Part shown: piece after piece, positions 1 to 14,508 of the stretch
How positions within the stretch are numbered: position 1 is the first letter of the stretch
Layout of the letters: each line of letters begins with the position of its first letter
NCBI GenBank assembly: GCA_964035545.1
Contig: OZ037765.1
Span: 14,688,698 to 14,752,697, forward strand
DNA from: Bugula neritina
Lineage: Eukaryota > Bryozoa > Gymnolaemata > Cheilostomatida > Bugulidae
Reading direction: 5' to 3'
DNA length: 64,000 nt
Position numbers and translations under genes: made by a program
The notes under the pieces: generated by a model
Databases searched by the model: none
The model's input: the letters and a program-made list of their open reading frames with translations, nothing else
What the model was told of the DNA's origin: nothing

Positions 1-843
1 TAGCACATTTAGGCACTTTTAGCACAGTTAGCCACTTTGAGCACTTATAGGCACTTTTTAGCACATTCAGGCATTTTCTGGCACATTAAGGCACTTTTTA
101 GCACATTTAGCCACTCATAGCACATTTAGGCACTTTTTAGCACATTTAGGCACTTTTTAGCACATTTAGGCATTTTTTAGCCTATTTAGGCACTTTTTAG
201 CACATTTAGGCACTTTTAGCACATTAGGGCACTTTTCAGCACATTTAGGCACTTTTTAGCACATTTAGGCACTTTTTAGCACATTTAGGCACTATTTAGC
301 ACATTTAGCCACTTTAAGCACATTTAGGCACTTTATAGCACAGTTAGGCACTTTTTAGCACATTTAGGCACTTTTAGCACATTAAGGCACTTTTTAGCAC
401 AATTAGGCATTATTTAGCACATTTAGGCACTTTTTAGCACATTTAGGTACTATTTAGCACATTTAGGCACTCTTTAGCACATGTAGGCACTTTTTAGCAC
501 ATTTAGGCACTTTTTAGCACATTTAGGCACTTTTTAGCACATTTAGGCACTTTTTAGTACATTTAAGCACTTTTAGCACATTTAGGCACTTTTTAGCACA
601 TTTAGGCACTTGCTAGCACATTTAGGCACTTTTAAGCACAATTAGGCTCTTTTTAGCACATTTAGGCGCTTTTTAGCACATTTAGCCAGTTTGAGCACAT
701 TTAGGCACTTTTTAGCACATTTAGGCACTTTTTAGCACATTTAGGCACTTTTCCAGCACATTTAGCCACTTTTATCACATTTAGGCACTTTTTAGCACAT
801 TTAGGCACTTTTTAGCACATTTAGGCACTTTTTAACACATTTA

Positions 844-2485
844 GGGACTTTATAGCACATTTAGCCACTTTTAGCACATTTAAGCAGTTTTTAGCACTTT
901 TAGGCACTTTCTAGCACATTTAGGCACTTTTTAGCACATTTAGGCTCTTTTTAGCACATTTAGCCACTTTTAGCACATTCAGGCACTTTTTAGCACATTT
1001 AGTGACTTTTTAGCAAATTTAGGCACTTTTTAGCTCATTTAGGCACTTTTTAGCACATTCAAGCACTTTTTAGCACATTTAGGCACTTTTTAGCACATTG
1101 AGGCACTTTTTAGCACATTCAGCCATTTTTAGCACTTTTAGGCACTTTTTAGCACATTTAGGCACTTTTTAGCACATTTAGGCACTTTTTAGCACATTTA
1201 GGCACTTTTTAGCACATTTAGCCATTTCTTAGCACATTTAGGCACTTTTAGCACATTTAGGCACTTTTTAGCACATTCAGCCACCTTTAGCACTTTTAGG
1301 CACTTTAGGCACTTTTTAGCACATTTAGGCACTTTTTAGCACATTTAGCCATTTTTAGCACATTCAGACACTTTTTAGCATATTTAGGCCCTTTTAAGCA
1401 CATTTGGGCACTTTTTAGCACATTTAGGCACTTTTTAGCACATTTAGCAACTTTTAGCACATTTAGGTACTTTTTTAGCACATTTGGGCACTTTTTAGCA
1501 CATTTAGGCACTTTTTAGCACATTTAGCAACTTTTAGCACATTTAAGCACTTTTTAGCACATTTAGGCACTATTCAGCACATTTTGCCACTTTTACCACA
1601 TTTAGGCACTTTTTAGCACATTTAGGCACTTTTTAGCACATTTAGGCACTTTTTAGCACATTTAGGGACTTTATAGCACATTTAGCCACTTTTAGCACAT
1701 TTAAGCAGTTTTTTAGCACTTTTAGGCACTTTCTAGCACATTTAGGCACTTTTTAGCACATTTAGGCTCTTTTTAGCACATTTAGCCACTTTTAGCACAT
1801 TCAGGCACTTTTTAGCACATTAGTGACTTTTTAGCAAATTTAGGCACTTTTGGCTCATTTAGGCACTTTTTAGCACATTCAAGCACTTTTTAGCACATTT
1901 AGGCACTTTTTAGCACATTGAGGCACTTTTTAGCACATTCAGCCATTTTTAGCACTTTTAGGCACTTTTTAGCACATTTAGGCACTTTTTAGCACATTTA
2001 GGCACTTTTTAGCACATTTAAGGCACTTTTTAGCACATTTAGGCATTTCTTAGCACATTTAGGCACTTTTTAGCACATTTAGGCACTTTCTAGCACATTC
2101 AGGCCACTTTTAGCACTTTTAGGCACTTCAGGCACTTTTTAGCACATTTAGGCACTTTTTAGCACATTTAGCCACTTTTAGCACATTCAGACACTTTTTA
2201 GCATATTTAGGCCCTTTTAAGCACATTTGGCACTTTTTAGCACATTTAGGCACTTTTTAGCACATTTAGCAACTTTTAGCACATTTAGGTACTTTTTAGC
2301 ACATTTGGGCACTTTTTAGCAGATTTAGGCACTTTTTAGCACATTTAGCAACTTTTAGCACATTTAGCACTTTTTAGCACATTTAGGCACTATTCAGCAC
2401 ATTTTGCCACTTTTACCACATTTAGGCACTTTTTAGCACATTTAGGCACTTTTTAGCACATTTAGTGACTTTTTAGCAAATTTAG
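844..2485. repeat. Two tandem higher-order units (~821 bp) within satellite A
   Basis: Rare monomer variants recur in order at a fixed spacing. The GGGACTTTATA variant is at 844 and 1665 (821 bp apart). The CAGACAC variant is at 1375 and 2188 (813 bp). The GCCACTTTTACCAC variant is at 1586 and 2406 (820 bp). Further copies are less regular: CAGACAC also at 3066, 3281, 4290 and 5111, and GCCACTTTTACCAC at 3500, 4510 and 5331. The last pairs are again 821 bp apart. The unit has therefore been copied several times with internal deletions. Unit edges were set by the first landmark and are arbitrary in phase. Confidence 0.65.
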
Positions 2486-4289
2486 GCACTTTTTAGCTCA
2501 TTTAGGCACTTTTTAGCACATTCAAGCACTTTTAGCACATTTAGGCACTTTTTAGCACATTGAGGCACTTTTTAGCACATTCAGCCATTTTTAGCACTTT
2601 TAGGCACTTTCTAGCACATTTAGGCACTTTTTAGCACATTTAGGCTCTTTTTAGCACATTTAGCCACTTTTAGCACATTCAGGCACTTTTTAGCACATTT
2701 AGTGACTTTTAGCAAATTTAGGCACTTTTTGGCTCATTTAGGGCACTTTTTAGCACATTCAAGCACTTTTTAGCACATTTAGGCACTTTTTAGCACATTG
2801 AGGCACTTTTTAGCACATTCAGCCATTTTTAGCACTTTTAGGCACTTTTAGCACATTTAGGCACTTTTTAGCACATTTAGGCACTTTTTAGCACATTTAG
2901 GCACTTTTTAGCACATTTAGGCATTTCTTAGCACATTTAGGCACTTTTTAGCACATTTAGGCACTTTCTAGCACATTCAGCCACTTTTAGCACTTTTAGG
3001 CACTTTTAGGCACTTTTTAGCACATTTAGGCACTTTTTAGCACATTTAGCCACTTTTAGCACATTCAGACACTTTTTAGCATATTTAGGCCCCTTTTAAG
3101 CACATTTGGGCACTTTTAGCACATTTAGGCACTTTTTAGCACATTAGCAACTTTTAGCACATTTAGGTACTTTTTAGCACATTTGGGCACTTTTTAGCAG
3201 ATTTAGGCACTTTTTAGCACATTTAGCAACTTTTAGCACATTTAGGCACTTTTAGCACATTTAGCCACTTTTAGCACATTCAGACACTTTTTAGCATATT
3301 TAGGCCCTTTTAAGCACATTTGGGCACTTTTTAGCACATTTAGGCACTTTTTAGCACATTTAGCAACTTTTAGCACATTTAGGTACTTTTTAGCACATTT
3401 GGGCACTTTTTAGCAGATTTAGGCACTTTTTAGCACATTTAGCAACTTTTAGCACATTTAGGCACTTTTAGCACATTTAGGCACTATTCAGCACATTTTG
3501 CCACTTTTACCACATTTAGGCACTTTTTAGCACATTTAGGCACTTTTTAGCACATTTAGGCATTTTTTAGCATATTTAGGCACTTTTTAGCACATTTAGG
3601 CACTATTTAGCACATTTAGCCACTTTAAGCACATTTAGGCACTTTTTAGCACATTTAGGCACTTTTTGGCACATTAGGCACTTTTTAGCACATTTAGGCA
3701 CTTTTTAGCACATTTAGGCACTATTTAGCACATTTAAACCGTTTTAAGCACATTTAGGCACTTTAGCAGACTTAGGCACTTTTTAGCACATTTAGGCACT
3801 TTTTAGCACAGTTAGCCACTTTGAGCACTTTAGGCACTTTTTAGCACATTCAGGCATTTTCTGGCACATTAAGGCACTTTTTAGCACATTTAGCACTCAT
3901 AGCACATTTAGGCACTTTTAGCACATTTAGGCACTATTTAGCACATTTAGGCATTTTTTAGCCTATTTAGGCACTTTTTAGCACATTTAGGCACTTTTAG
4001 CACATTAGGGCACTTTTCAGCACATTTAGGCACTTTTAGCACATTTAGGCACTTTTTAGCACTTTTAGGCACTATTTAGCACATTTAGCCACTTTAAGCA
4101 CATTTAGGCACTTTATAGCACAGTTAGGCACTTTTTAGCACATTTAGGCACTTTTTAGCACATTTAGGCATTTCTTAGCACATTTAGGCACTTTTAGCAC
4201 ATTCAGCCACTTTTAGCACTTTTAGGCACTTTTAGGCACTTTTAGCACATTTAGGCACTTTTTAGCACATTTAGCCTCTTTAGCACATT

Positions 4290-5331
4290 CAGACACTTTT
4301 TAGCATATTTAGGCCCTTTTAAGCACATTTGGGCACTTTTTAGCACATTTAGGCACTTTTTTAGCACATTTAGCAACTTTTAGCACATTTAGGTACTTTT
4401 TAGCACATTTGGGCACTTTTTAGCACATTTAGGCACTTTTTAGAACATTTAGCAACTTTTAGCACATTTAGGCACTTTTTAGCACATTAGGCACTATTCA
4501 GCACATTTTGCCACTTTTACCACATTTAGGCACTTTTTAGCACATTTAGGCACTTTTTAGCACATTTAGGCACTTTTTAGCACATTTAGGGACTTTATAG
4601 CACATTTAGCCACTTTTAGCACATTTAAGCAGTTTTTAGCACTTTTAGGCACTTTCTAGCACATTTAGGCACTTTTTAGCACATTTAGGCTCTTTTTAGC
4701 ACATTTAGCCACTTTTAGCACATCAGGCACTTTTTAGCACATTTAGTGACTTTTTAGCAAATTTAGGCACTTTTTGGCTCATTTAGGCACTTTTTAGCAC
4801 ATTCAAGCACTTTTTAGCACATTTAGGCACTTTTTAGCACATTGAGGCACTTTTTAGCACATTCAGCCATTTTTAGCACTTTTAGGCACTTTTTAGCACA
4901 TTTAGGCACTTTTTAGCACATTTAGGCACTTTTTAGCACATTTAGGCACTTTTTAGCACATTTAGGCATTTCTTAGCACATTTAGGCACTTTTTAGCACA
5001 TTTAGGCACTTTCTAGCACATTCAGCCACTTTTAGCACTTTTAGGCACTTTTAGGCACTTTTTAGCACATTTAGGCACTTTTTAGCACATTTAGCCACTT
5101 TTAGCACATTCAGACACTTTTTAGCATATTTAGGCCCTTTTAAGCACATTTGGGCACTTTTTAGCACATTTAGGCACTTTTTAGCACATTTAGCAACTTT
5201 TAGCACATTTAGGTACTTTTTAGCACATTTGGGCACTTTTTAGCAGATTTAGGCACTTTTTAGCACATTTAGCAACTTTTAGCACATTTAGGCACTTTTT
5301 AGCACATTTAGGCACTATTCAGCACATTTTG
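4290..5331. repeat. Another ~821-bp satellite A higher-order pair
   Basis: CAGACAC variants at 4290 and 5111 and GCCACTTTTACCAC variants at 4510 and 5331 give the same 821-bp step seen at 844-2485. The segment starting with GTTAGCCACTTTGAGCAC is found at 27, 3811 and 5641, each time followed about 150 bp later by a GCCTATTTAGGC variant (181, 3961, 5793). Larger blocks of array A have thus also been copied. The boundaries given are the first and last landmark, not true ends. Confidence 0.5.
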
Positions 5332-6469
5332 CCACTTTTACCACATTTAGGCACTTTTTAGCACATTTAGGCACTTTTTAGCACATTTAGGCATTTTTTA
5401 GCATATTTAGGCACTTTTTAGCACATTTAGGCACTATTTAGCACACTTAGCCACTTTAAGCACATTTAGGCACTTTTTAGCACATTTAGGCACTTTTGGC
5501 ACATTAGGGCACTTTTTAGCACATTTAGGCACTTTTTAGCACATTTAGGCACTATTTAGCACATTTAACCGTTTTAAGCACATTTAGGCACTTTAGCAGA
5601 CTTAGGCACTTTTTAGCACATTTAGGCACTTTTTAGCACAGTTAGCCACTTTGAGCACTTTTAGGCACTTTTTAGCACATTCAGGCATTTTCTGGCACAT
5701 TAAGGCACTTTTTAGCACATTTAGCCACTCATAGCACATTTAGGCACTTTTTAGCACATTTAGGCACTTTTTAGCACATTTAGGCATTTTTTAGCCTATT
5801 TAGGCACTTTTTAGCACATTTAGGCACTTTTAGCACATTAGGGCACTTTTCAGCACATTTAGGCACTTTTTAGCACATTTATGCACTTTTTAGCACTTTT
5901 AGGCACTATTTAGCACATTTAGCCACTTTAAGCACATTTAGGCACTTTATAGCACAGTTAGGCACTTTTTAGCACATTTAGGCACTTTTAGCACATTAAG
6001 GCACTTTTTAGCACAATTAGGCATTATTTAGCACATTTAGGCACTTTTTAGCACATTTAGGTACTATTTAGCACATTTAGGCACTCTTTAGCACATTTAC
6101 GCACTTTTTAGCACATTTAGGACTTTTTAGCACATTTAGGCTCTTTTTAGCACATTTAGCCACTTTTAGCACATTCAGGCACTTTTTAGCACATTTAGTG
6201 ACTTTTTAGCAAATTTAGGCACTTTTTGGCTCATTTAGGCACTTTTTAGCACATTCAAGCACTTTTTAGCACATTTAGGCACTTTTTAGCACATTGAGGC
6301 ACTTCTTAGCACATTCAGCCACTTTTAGCACTTTTAGACATTTCGAGGCACTTTTTAGCATATTTAGGCACTTTTTAGCACATTTAGGCACTTTTTAGCA
6401 CATTTAGGCACTTTTTAGCACATTTAAGCATTTCTTAGCACATTTAGGCACTTTTTAGCACATTTAGGC

Positions 6470-6500
6470 ACTTTTTGGCACACCTAAAGATACGGTGATA
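6470..6500. other. Junction between satellite A and satellite B
   Basis: The last satellite A monomer (GGCACTTTTTGGCAC) ends at about 6482. It is followed directly by ACCTAAAGATACGG, which is a known satellite B variant (compare ACCTAAATATACGG near 15771, 18301 and 36854). There is no unique spacer, transposon end or microsatellite between them. A-type monomers do not reappear to the right and B-type monomers do not appear to the left. Confidence 0.85.
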
Positions 6501-8800
6501 TACTGAAAGATACTGTAACACATTGAAAAACATTGCAACATACTGAAACATGCTGTAGCACACTGAAATTCACTGCAACTCACTGAAATATAGTGTAATA
6601 TACGGAAATGTACTGCAACATACTGAAATATACTGTAACACACTGAAATATACTGTAACATACTGAAATACACTGTAACATACTGAAATATACTGCAACA
6701 TACTGAAATACACTGTAACATACTGAAACATACTGCAACATACTGAAATACACTGTAACATACTGAAATACACTGCAACATACTGCAACATACTGAAATA
6801 TAATGCAAGATACTGCAACATACTGAAATACACTGTGACATACTGAAATACACTGTAACATATTGAAAAACACTGCAACACTTTGGAATATACAGCAACA
6901 TATCGAAATAATTATATGGTAACCTACTGAAATATGTTGCAAACCACTTAAATATACTGCAAAATACTGCAACATAATGAAATACACTGGAACATATTGA
7001 AATACACTGCAACACATTGAAATATACTGCAACACAATGAAACATACGGCAACATTCTGAAACATAGTGCGACACAATGAAATATACTGCAACATACTGA
7101 AAGATGCTGTAGCGTACTGAAATACACTGCAACACATTGAAGTATACTGTAATATACAGAAATGTACTGTAACATACTGAAACATACGTCAACATACTGA
7201 AATGTACTGCAACATGCTGAACTATACTGCAACATACTGAAATACACTGTAACATACTGAATTAAACTGCAACATACTGCAACATACTGAAGTAAGCTGT
7301 AGCATACTGAAATACATTGCAGCACACTGAAGCGTCCTGTAATATGCAGAAACGTACTGCAACATACTGAAATATACTGCAACAAACCGAAATTTATGGT
7401 ATACTGAAATATGTTGCAAACTAGTAAAATATACTGCAACATACCGAAAAATACTGCAACTGTGCAATATAATGAAATATACTGGAAAAATACTGAAATA
7501 TACTGCAACAATTTGAAAGTTACTGTATGATACTGAAATATACTGAAACACACTGAAACATACTGCAAGAGACTGCAACATACTGAAATACACTATAACA
7601 TATTGAAATACACTGCAACACATTGAAATATACTGCAACACAACGAAACAGACGGCAACATACTGAAACATAGTGCGACACATTGAAATATACTGCAACA
7701 TACTGAAACACGCTGTAGCATACTGAAATACACTGCAACACATTGAAGTATACTGTAATACAAAGAAATGTACTGTAACATACTGAAACATACGTCAACA
7801 TACTGAAATGTACTGCAACATGCTGAACTATACTGCAACATACTGAAATACACTGTAATATACTGAATTAAACTGCAACATACTGCAACATACTAAAATA
7901 AGCTGTAACATACTGAAATACATTGCAGCACACTGAAGCGTCCTGTAATATGCAGAAACGTACTGCAACATACTGAAATATACCGCAACAAACCGAAATT
8001 TATGGTATACTGAAATATGTTGCAAATTAGTAAAATATACTGCAACATACCAAGAAATACTGCAACTGTGCAATATAATGAAATATACGGCAAAAATACT
8101 GAAATATACTGCAAAAATTTGAAAGTTACTGTATGATACTGAAATATACTGAAACACACTGAAAATTACAGCAAGATACTGCAACATACTGAAATACACT
8201 ATAACATACTGAAATACACTGCAACATACTGCAACATACTGAATTACACTGTAACATATTGAAATACACTGCAATACATTGGAATTTACTGCAACACACT
8301 GAAATATACTGCAACATATTGAAATGTGCTGTAGGACACTGAAATTCACTGCAACTTACTGAAATATAGTGTAATATACGGAAATGTACTGTAACATACT
8401 GAAATACACTGCAACATACTGCAACTTACCGAAATACACTGGAACATATTGAAATACACTACAACATATTGAAATATACTGCAACACACTGAAACATACA
8501 GCAACATACTGAAATATACTGCGACACATTGAGATATACTGCAACATAGTTAAATATAATGCAAGATACTGCAGCATACTGAAATACACTGTGACATACT
8601 GAAATACACTGCAACATACTGCAACATAGGGCAACATACTGAAATACAATGCAACGCATTGAAATAAACCACAACATACCTAAATATACGGAAATATACT
8701 GAAATATACTGTAACACATTGAAAAACATTGCAACATACTGAAACATGCTGTAGCACACTGAAATACACTGTGACATACTGAGATACATTGCAACATACT
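6483..8800. repeat. Satellite B, introductory segment
   Basis: This stretch contains B monomers with the same landmark blocks found further right: TACGTCAAC at 7185 and 7791, and TGTGCAATATAATG near 7461 and 8065. The two landmarks repeat about 606 bp apart, so the segment holds a local tandem duplication of roughly 0.6 kb (about 7180-7790 and 7790-8390). The 606-bp copies share the TGTGCAATATAATG block but differ at many positions, so they are older than the 8.2-kb units. No gene or inserted element is seen. Confidence 0.6.
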
Positions 8801-11800
8801 GCAACATACTGCAACATACTGAAATACACTGCAACATATTGAAATACACTGCAACACATTGAAATATACTGCAACACAATGAAACATACGGCAACATTCT
8901 GAAACATAGTGCGACACAATGAAATATACTGCAACATACTGAAAGATGCTGTAGCGTACTGAAATACACTGCAACACATTGAAGTATACTGTAATATACA
9001 GAAATGTACTGTAACATACTGAAACATACGTCAACATACTGAAATGTACTGCAACATGCTGAACTATACTGCAACATGCTGAAATACACTGTAATATACT
9101 GAATTAAACTGCAACATACTGCAACATACTGAAGTAAGCTGTAGCATACTGAAATACATTGCAGCACACTGAAACGTCCTGTAATATGCAGAAACGTACT
9201 GCAACATACTGAAGTATACCGCAACAAACCGAAATTTATGGTATACTGAAATATGTTGCAAACTAGTAAAATATACTGCAACATACCGAAAAATACTGCA
9301 ACTGTGCAATATAATGAAATATACTGGAAAAATACTGAAATATACTGCAACAATTTGAAAGTTACTGTATGATACTGAAATATACTGAAACACACTGAAA
9401 CATACTGCAAGATACTGCAACATACTGAAATACACTATAACATACTGAAATACACTGCAACATACTGCGACATACTGCAACATACTGAATTACACTGTAA
9501 CATATTGAAATACACTGCAATACATTGAAATTTACTGCAACACACTGAAACATACTGCAACATACTGAAATATACTGCAACATATCGAAGTATATTGTAA
9601 TATACGGACATGTACTGTAACATACTGAAACATACTGAAACATGCTGAAATATACTTCAACATACTGAAATATACTGCAACATACTGCAACATACTGAAA
9701 TACACTGTAACATACTGAAATAAACTGCAACACATCGGAATAAACTGCAACATACCTAAATATACGGTAATGTCCTGAAATATACTGTTCACATTGAAAA
9801 ACACTGCAACATACTGAATTACACTGTAACATACTGAAATACACTGCAACATACTGCAACATACTGAAATACATTGGAACATATTGAAACACACTCCAAC
9901 ACATTGAAATATACTGCAACACACTGAAACATACAGCAACATACTGAAATATACTGCGACACATTGAAATATACTGCAACATAGTTAACTATAATGCAAG
10001 ATACTGCAACATTCTGAAATACACTGTGACATACTGAAACACACTGCAACATACTGCAACATACTGCAACATACTGCAACATACTGAAATACACTGTAAC
10101 ATATTGAAATACACTGCAACGCATTGAAATATACTGCAACACAATGAAACATACGGCAACATACTGAAGCATAGTGTGACACATTGAAATATACTGCAAC
10201 TTACCGAAACATGCTGTAGCATACTGAAATACACTGCAACACATTGAAGTATACTGTAATATACAGAAATGTACTGTAACATACTGAAACATACGTCAAC
10301 ATACTGAAATGTACTGCAACATGCTGAACTATACTGCAACATACTGAAATATACTGCAACATGTCGAAGTATATTGTAATATACGGACATGTACTGTAAC
10401 ATACTGAAACATACTGAAACATACTGAAATATACACCAACATACTGAAATATACTGCAACATACCGCAACATACTGAAATACACTGTAACTTACTGAAAC
10501 AAACCGCAACACATTGAAACAAACTGCAACATACCTAAATATACTGCAAAACATTGAAATATACTGCTACATACTGAAACATTCTGTAGCATACTGACAT
10601 ACACTGCAACACACTGAAGTATACTGTAATATACTGAAATACACTGTAAAATACTGAAATACACTGCAACATACTGAAATACACTGTAACCTACTGAAAT
10701 ACACTGCAACATACTACAACATACTGAAATACACTGTAACATTATGAATTACACTGCAAAACATTGAAATAAACTGCAACATCTCGAAATATATGGTAAA
10801 CAACTGAAATATACTGCAAAAATACTGAAATATACTGTAACATACTGAAAGATACTGCAACATACTGAAATACACCGTAACATACTGAAATACACGGCAA
10901 CATACTGCAACATACTGTATTACACTGTAACATCTTGAAATACACTGCAACACATTGAAAGTTACTGCAACATACTGAAACATACTGCAACATACTGAAA
11001 TATACTGCAACATATCGAAGTATATCGTAATATACAGACATGCACTGTAACATACTGAAACATACTGAAACATACTGAAACATACTGAAATATACTGGAA
11101 CATACCGAAATATACTTCAACATACTAAAATATACTGCAACATACCGCAACATACTGAAATACACTGCAACACATTGAAGTATACTGTAATATACAGAAA
11201 TGTACTGTAACATACTGAAACATACGTCAACATACTGAAATGTACTCCAACATGCTGAACTATACTGCAACATACTGAAATACACTGTAATATACTGAAT
11301 TAAACTGCAAGTCATTGTAATATACTGCAACATACTGAATCATACAGCAACATACTGAAATATACTGCAACACATTGAAATATACTGCAACATACTGCAA
11401 TATGCTGTAGCATACTGAAGTACATTGCAACACACTGAAGTATACTGTGATATGCAGAAACGTACAGCAACATACTGACATATTCCGCAACAAACCGAAA
11501 TTTATGGTATACTGAAATTTGTTGCAAACTAGTAAAATATACGGCAACATACAGAAAAATACTGCAACTGTGCAATATAATGAAATATACTGCAAAAATA
11601 CTGAAATATACTGCAACAATTTGAAAGTTACTGTATGATACTGAAAAATACTGAAACATACTGAGACATACTGCAACATACTGAAACATACTGCAACATA
11701 CTGAAATATACTGCAAGATACTGCAACATACTGAAATACACTGTAACATACTGAAATACACTGCAACATACTGCAACATACTGAAATACACTGGAACATG

Positions 11801-14508
11801 TTGAAATACACTACAACACATTGAAATATACTGCAACACACTGAAACATACAGCAATATGCTGAAATATACTGCGACACATTGAAATATACTGCAACATA
11901 GTTAACTAAAATGCAAGATACTGCAACATTCTGAAATACACTGTGACATACTGAAATACACTGCAACATACTGCAACATACTGCAACATACTGCAACATA
12001 CTGAAATACACTGTAACATACTGAAATACAAGGCAACATACTGCAACATACTGAAATACACTGCAACACATTGAAATAAACTGCAACATACCTAAATATA
12101 CGGAATATACCGAAATATACTGTAACACATTGAAAAACATTGCAACATACTGAAACATGCTGTAGCACACTGAAATACACTGTGACATACTGAGAAACAC
12201 TGCAACATACTGCAACATACTGCAACACACTGAAATACACTGTAACATATTGAAATACACTGCAACACATTGAAATATACTGCAACACAACGAAACAGAC
12301 GGCAACATACTGAAACATAGTGCGACACATTGAAATATACTGCAACATACTGAACCATGCTGTAGCATACTGAAATACACTGCAACACATTGAAGTATAC
12401 TGTAATACAAAGAAATGTACTGTAACATACTGAAACATACGTCAACATACTGAAATGTACTGCAACATGCTGAACTATACTGCAACATACTGAAATACAC
12501 TGTAATATACTGAATTAAACTGCAACATACTGCAACATACTAAAATAAGCTGTAACATACTGAAATACATTGCAGCACACTGAAGCGTCCTGTAATATGC
12601 AGAAACGTACTGCAACATACTGAAATATACCGCAACAAACCGAAATTTATGGTATACTGAAATATGTTGCAAACTAGTAAAATATACTGCAACATACCAA
12701 GAAATACTGCAACTGTGCAATATAATGAAATATACGGCAAAAATACTGAAATATACTGCAAAAATTTGAAAGTTACTGTATGATACTGAAATATACTGAA
12801 ACACACTGAAAATTACTGCAAGATACTGCAACATACTGAAATACACTATAACATACTGAAATACACTGCAACATACTGCAACATACTGAATTACACTGTA
12901 ACATTATGAAATACACTGCAATACATTGGAATTTACTGCAACACACTGAAATATACTGCAACACATTGAAATGTGCTGTAGGACACTGAAATTCACTGCA
13001 ACTTACTGAAATATAGTGTAATATACGGAAATGTACTGTAACATACTGAAATACACTGCAACATACTGCAACTTACCGAAATACACTGGAACTTATTGAA
13101 ATACACTACAACACATTGAAATATACTGCAACACACTGAAACATACAGCAACATACTGAAATATACTGCGACACATTGAGATATACTGCAACATAGTTAA
13201 ATATAATGCAAGATACTGCAGCATACTGAAATACACTGTGACATACTGAAATACACTGCAACATACTGCAACATAGGGCAACATACTGTAATACACTGCA
13301 ACGCATTGAAATAAACCGCAACATACCTAAATATACGGAAATAGACTGAAATATACTGTAACACATTGAAAAACATTGCAGTATACTGAAACATGCTGTA
13401 GCACACTGAAATACACTGTGACATACTGAGATACACTGCAACATACTGCAACATACTGCAACATAATGGAATACACTGTAACATATTGAAATACACTGCA
13501 ACACATTGAAATATACTGCAACACAATGAAACATACGGCAACATTCTGAAACATAGTGCGATACAATGAAATATACTGCAACATACTGAAAGATGCTGTA
13601 GCATACTGAAATACACTGCAACACATTGAAGTATACTGTAATATACAGAAATGTACTGTAACATACTGAAACATACGTCAACATACTGAAATGTACTGCA
13701 ACATGCTGAACTATACTGCAACATACTGAAATACACTGTAATATACTGAATTAAACTGCAACATACTGCAACATACTGAAATAAGCTGTAGCATACTGAA
13801 ATACATTGCAGCACACTGAAGCGTCCTGTAATATGCAGAAACGTACTGCAACATACTGAAATAAACCGCAACAAACCGAAATTTATGGTATACTGAAATA
13901 TGTTGCAAACTAGTAAAATATACTGCAACATACCGAAAAATACTGCAACTGTGCAATATAATGAAATATACTGGAAAAATACTGAAATATACTGCAACAA
14001 TTTGAAAGTTACTGTATGATACTGAAATATACTGAAACACACTGAAACATACTGCAAGATACTGCAACATACTGAAATACACTATAACATACTGAAATAC
14101 ACTGCAACATACTGCAACATACTGCAACATACTGAATTACACTGTAACATATTGAAATACACTGCAATACATTGAAATTTACTGCAACACGCTGAAACAT
14201 AGAGCAACATGCTGAAATATACTGCGACACATTGAAATATACTGCAACATAGTTAACTATAATGCAAGATACCGCAACATACTGAAATATGCTGTAGCAC
14301 ACTGAAATACAGTGCAACTCACTGAAATATAGTGTAATATACAGAAATGTACTGTAACATACTGAAATATACTGTAACATACTGAAATATACTGCAAAAT
14401 ACTGAAGTACACTGCAACATACTTCAACATACTGAAATACACTGGAACATATTGAAATACACTACAACACATTGAAATATACTGCAACACACTGAAACAT
14501 ACAGCAAC
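8800..14508. repeat. Incomplete 8.2-kb higher-order unit (satellite B)
   Basis: This segment is colinear with 21584-27299. The offset is 12784 bp at 9410 and 9982, and 12794 bp from 10292 onward. The 10-bp change is explained by one fewer ACTGCAACAT decamer at 10041-10080. It represents the last ~5.7 kb of the unit defined at 19111-27289, and its first ~2.5 kb is absent. Some substitutions separate it from the later copies, but long stretches appear identical. Start was placed where shared variants begin (about 8800). Confidence 0.7.

Larger units (their letters stand above)
1..6482. repeat. Satellite A: 20-bp tandem repeat array
   Basis: The whole interval is a head-to-tail array of a monomer close to GCACTTTTTAGCACATTTAG. 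Common variants are 18-21 bp long, with changes in the T-run length and single substitutions such as GGGACTTTATA, CCACTTTTACC or TTTGGGCAC. The monomer is itself two related 10-mers, GCACTTTTTA and GCACATTTAG. All monomers point the same way, so the plus strand is T-rich throughout. The longest open frames (minus strand 1305-1511 and 5051-5236) are Lys/Cys/Leu/Asn/Val-rich translations of the monomer and are not genes. The array runs off the left edge of the window, so its true length is unknown. I see no inserted unique sequence in it. Confidence 0.97.

Noticed and set aside
1-6482. TTAGGC hexamers in every satellite A monomer, the nematode telomere unit
   Set aside because: The hexamers are separated by 14 bp and never tandem, and the array passes into another satellite. 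Not a telomere.
6900-6950. Possible inserted unique sequence around AATAATTATATGGTAACC
   Set aside because: It can be read as a variant of the ATATATGGTAAAC monomer found at 37171, 40951 and elsewhere.
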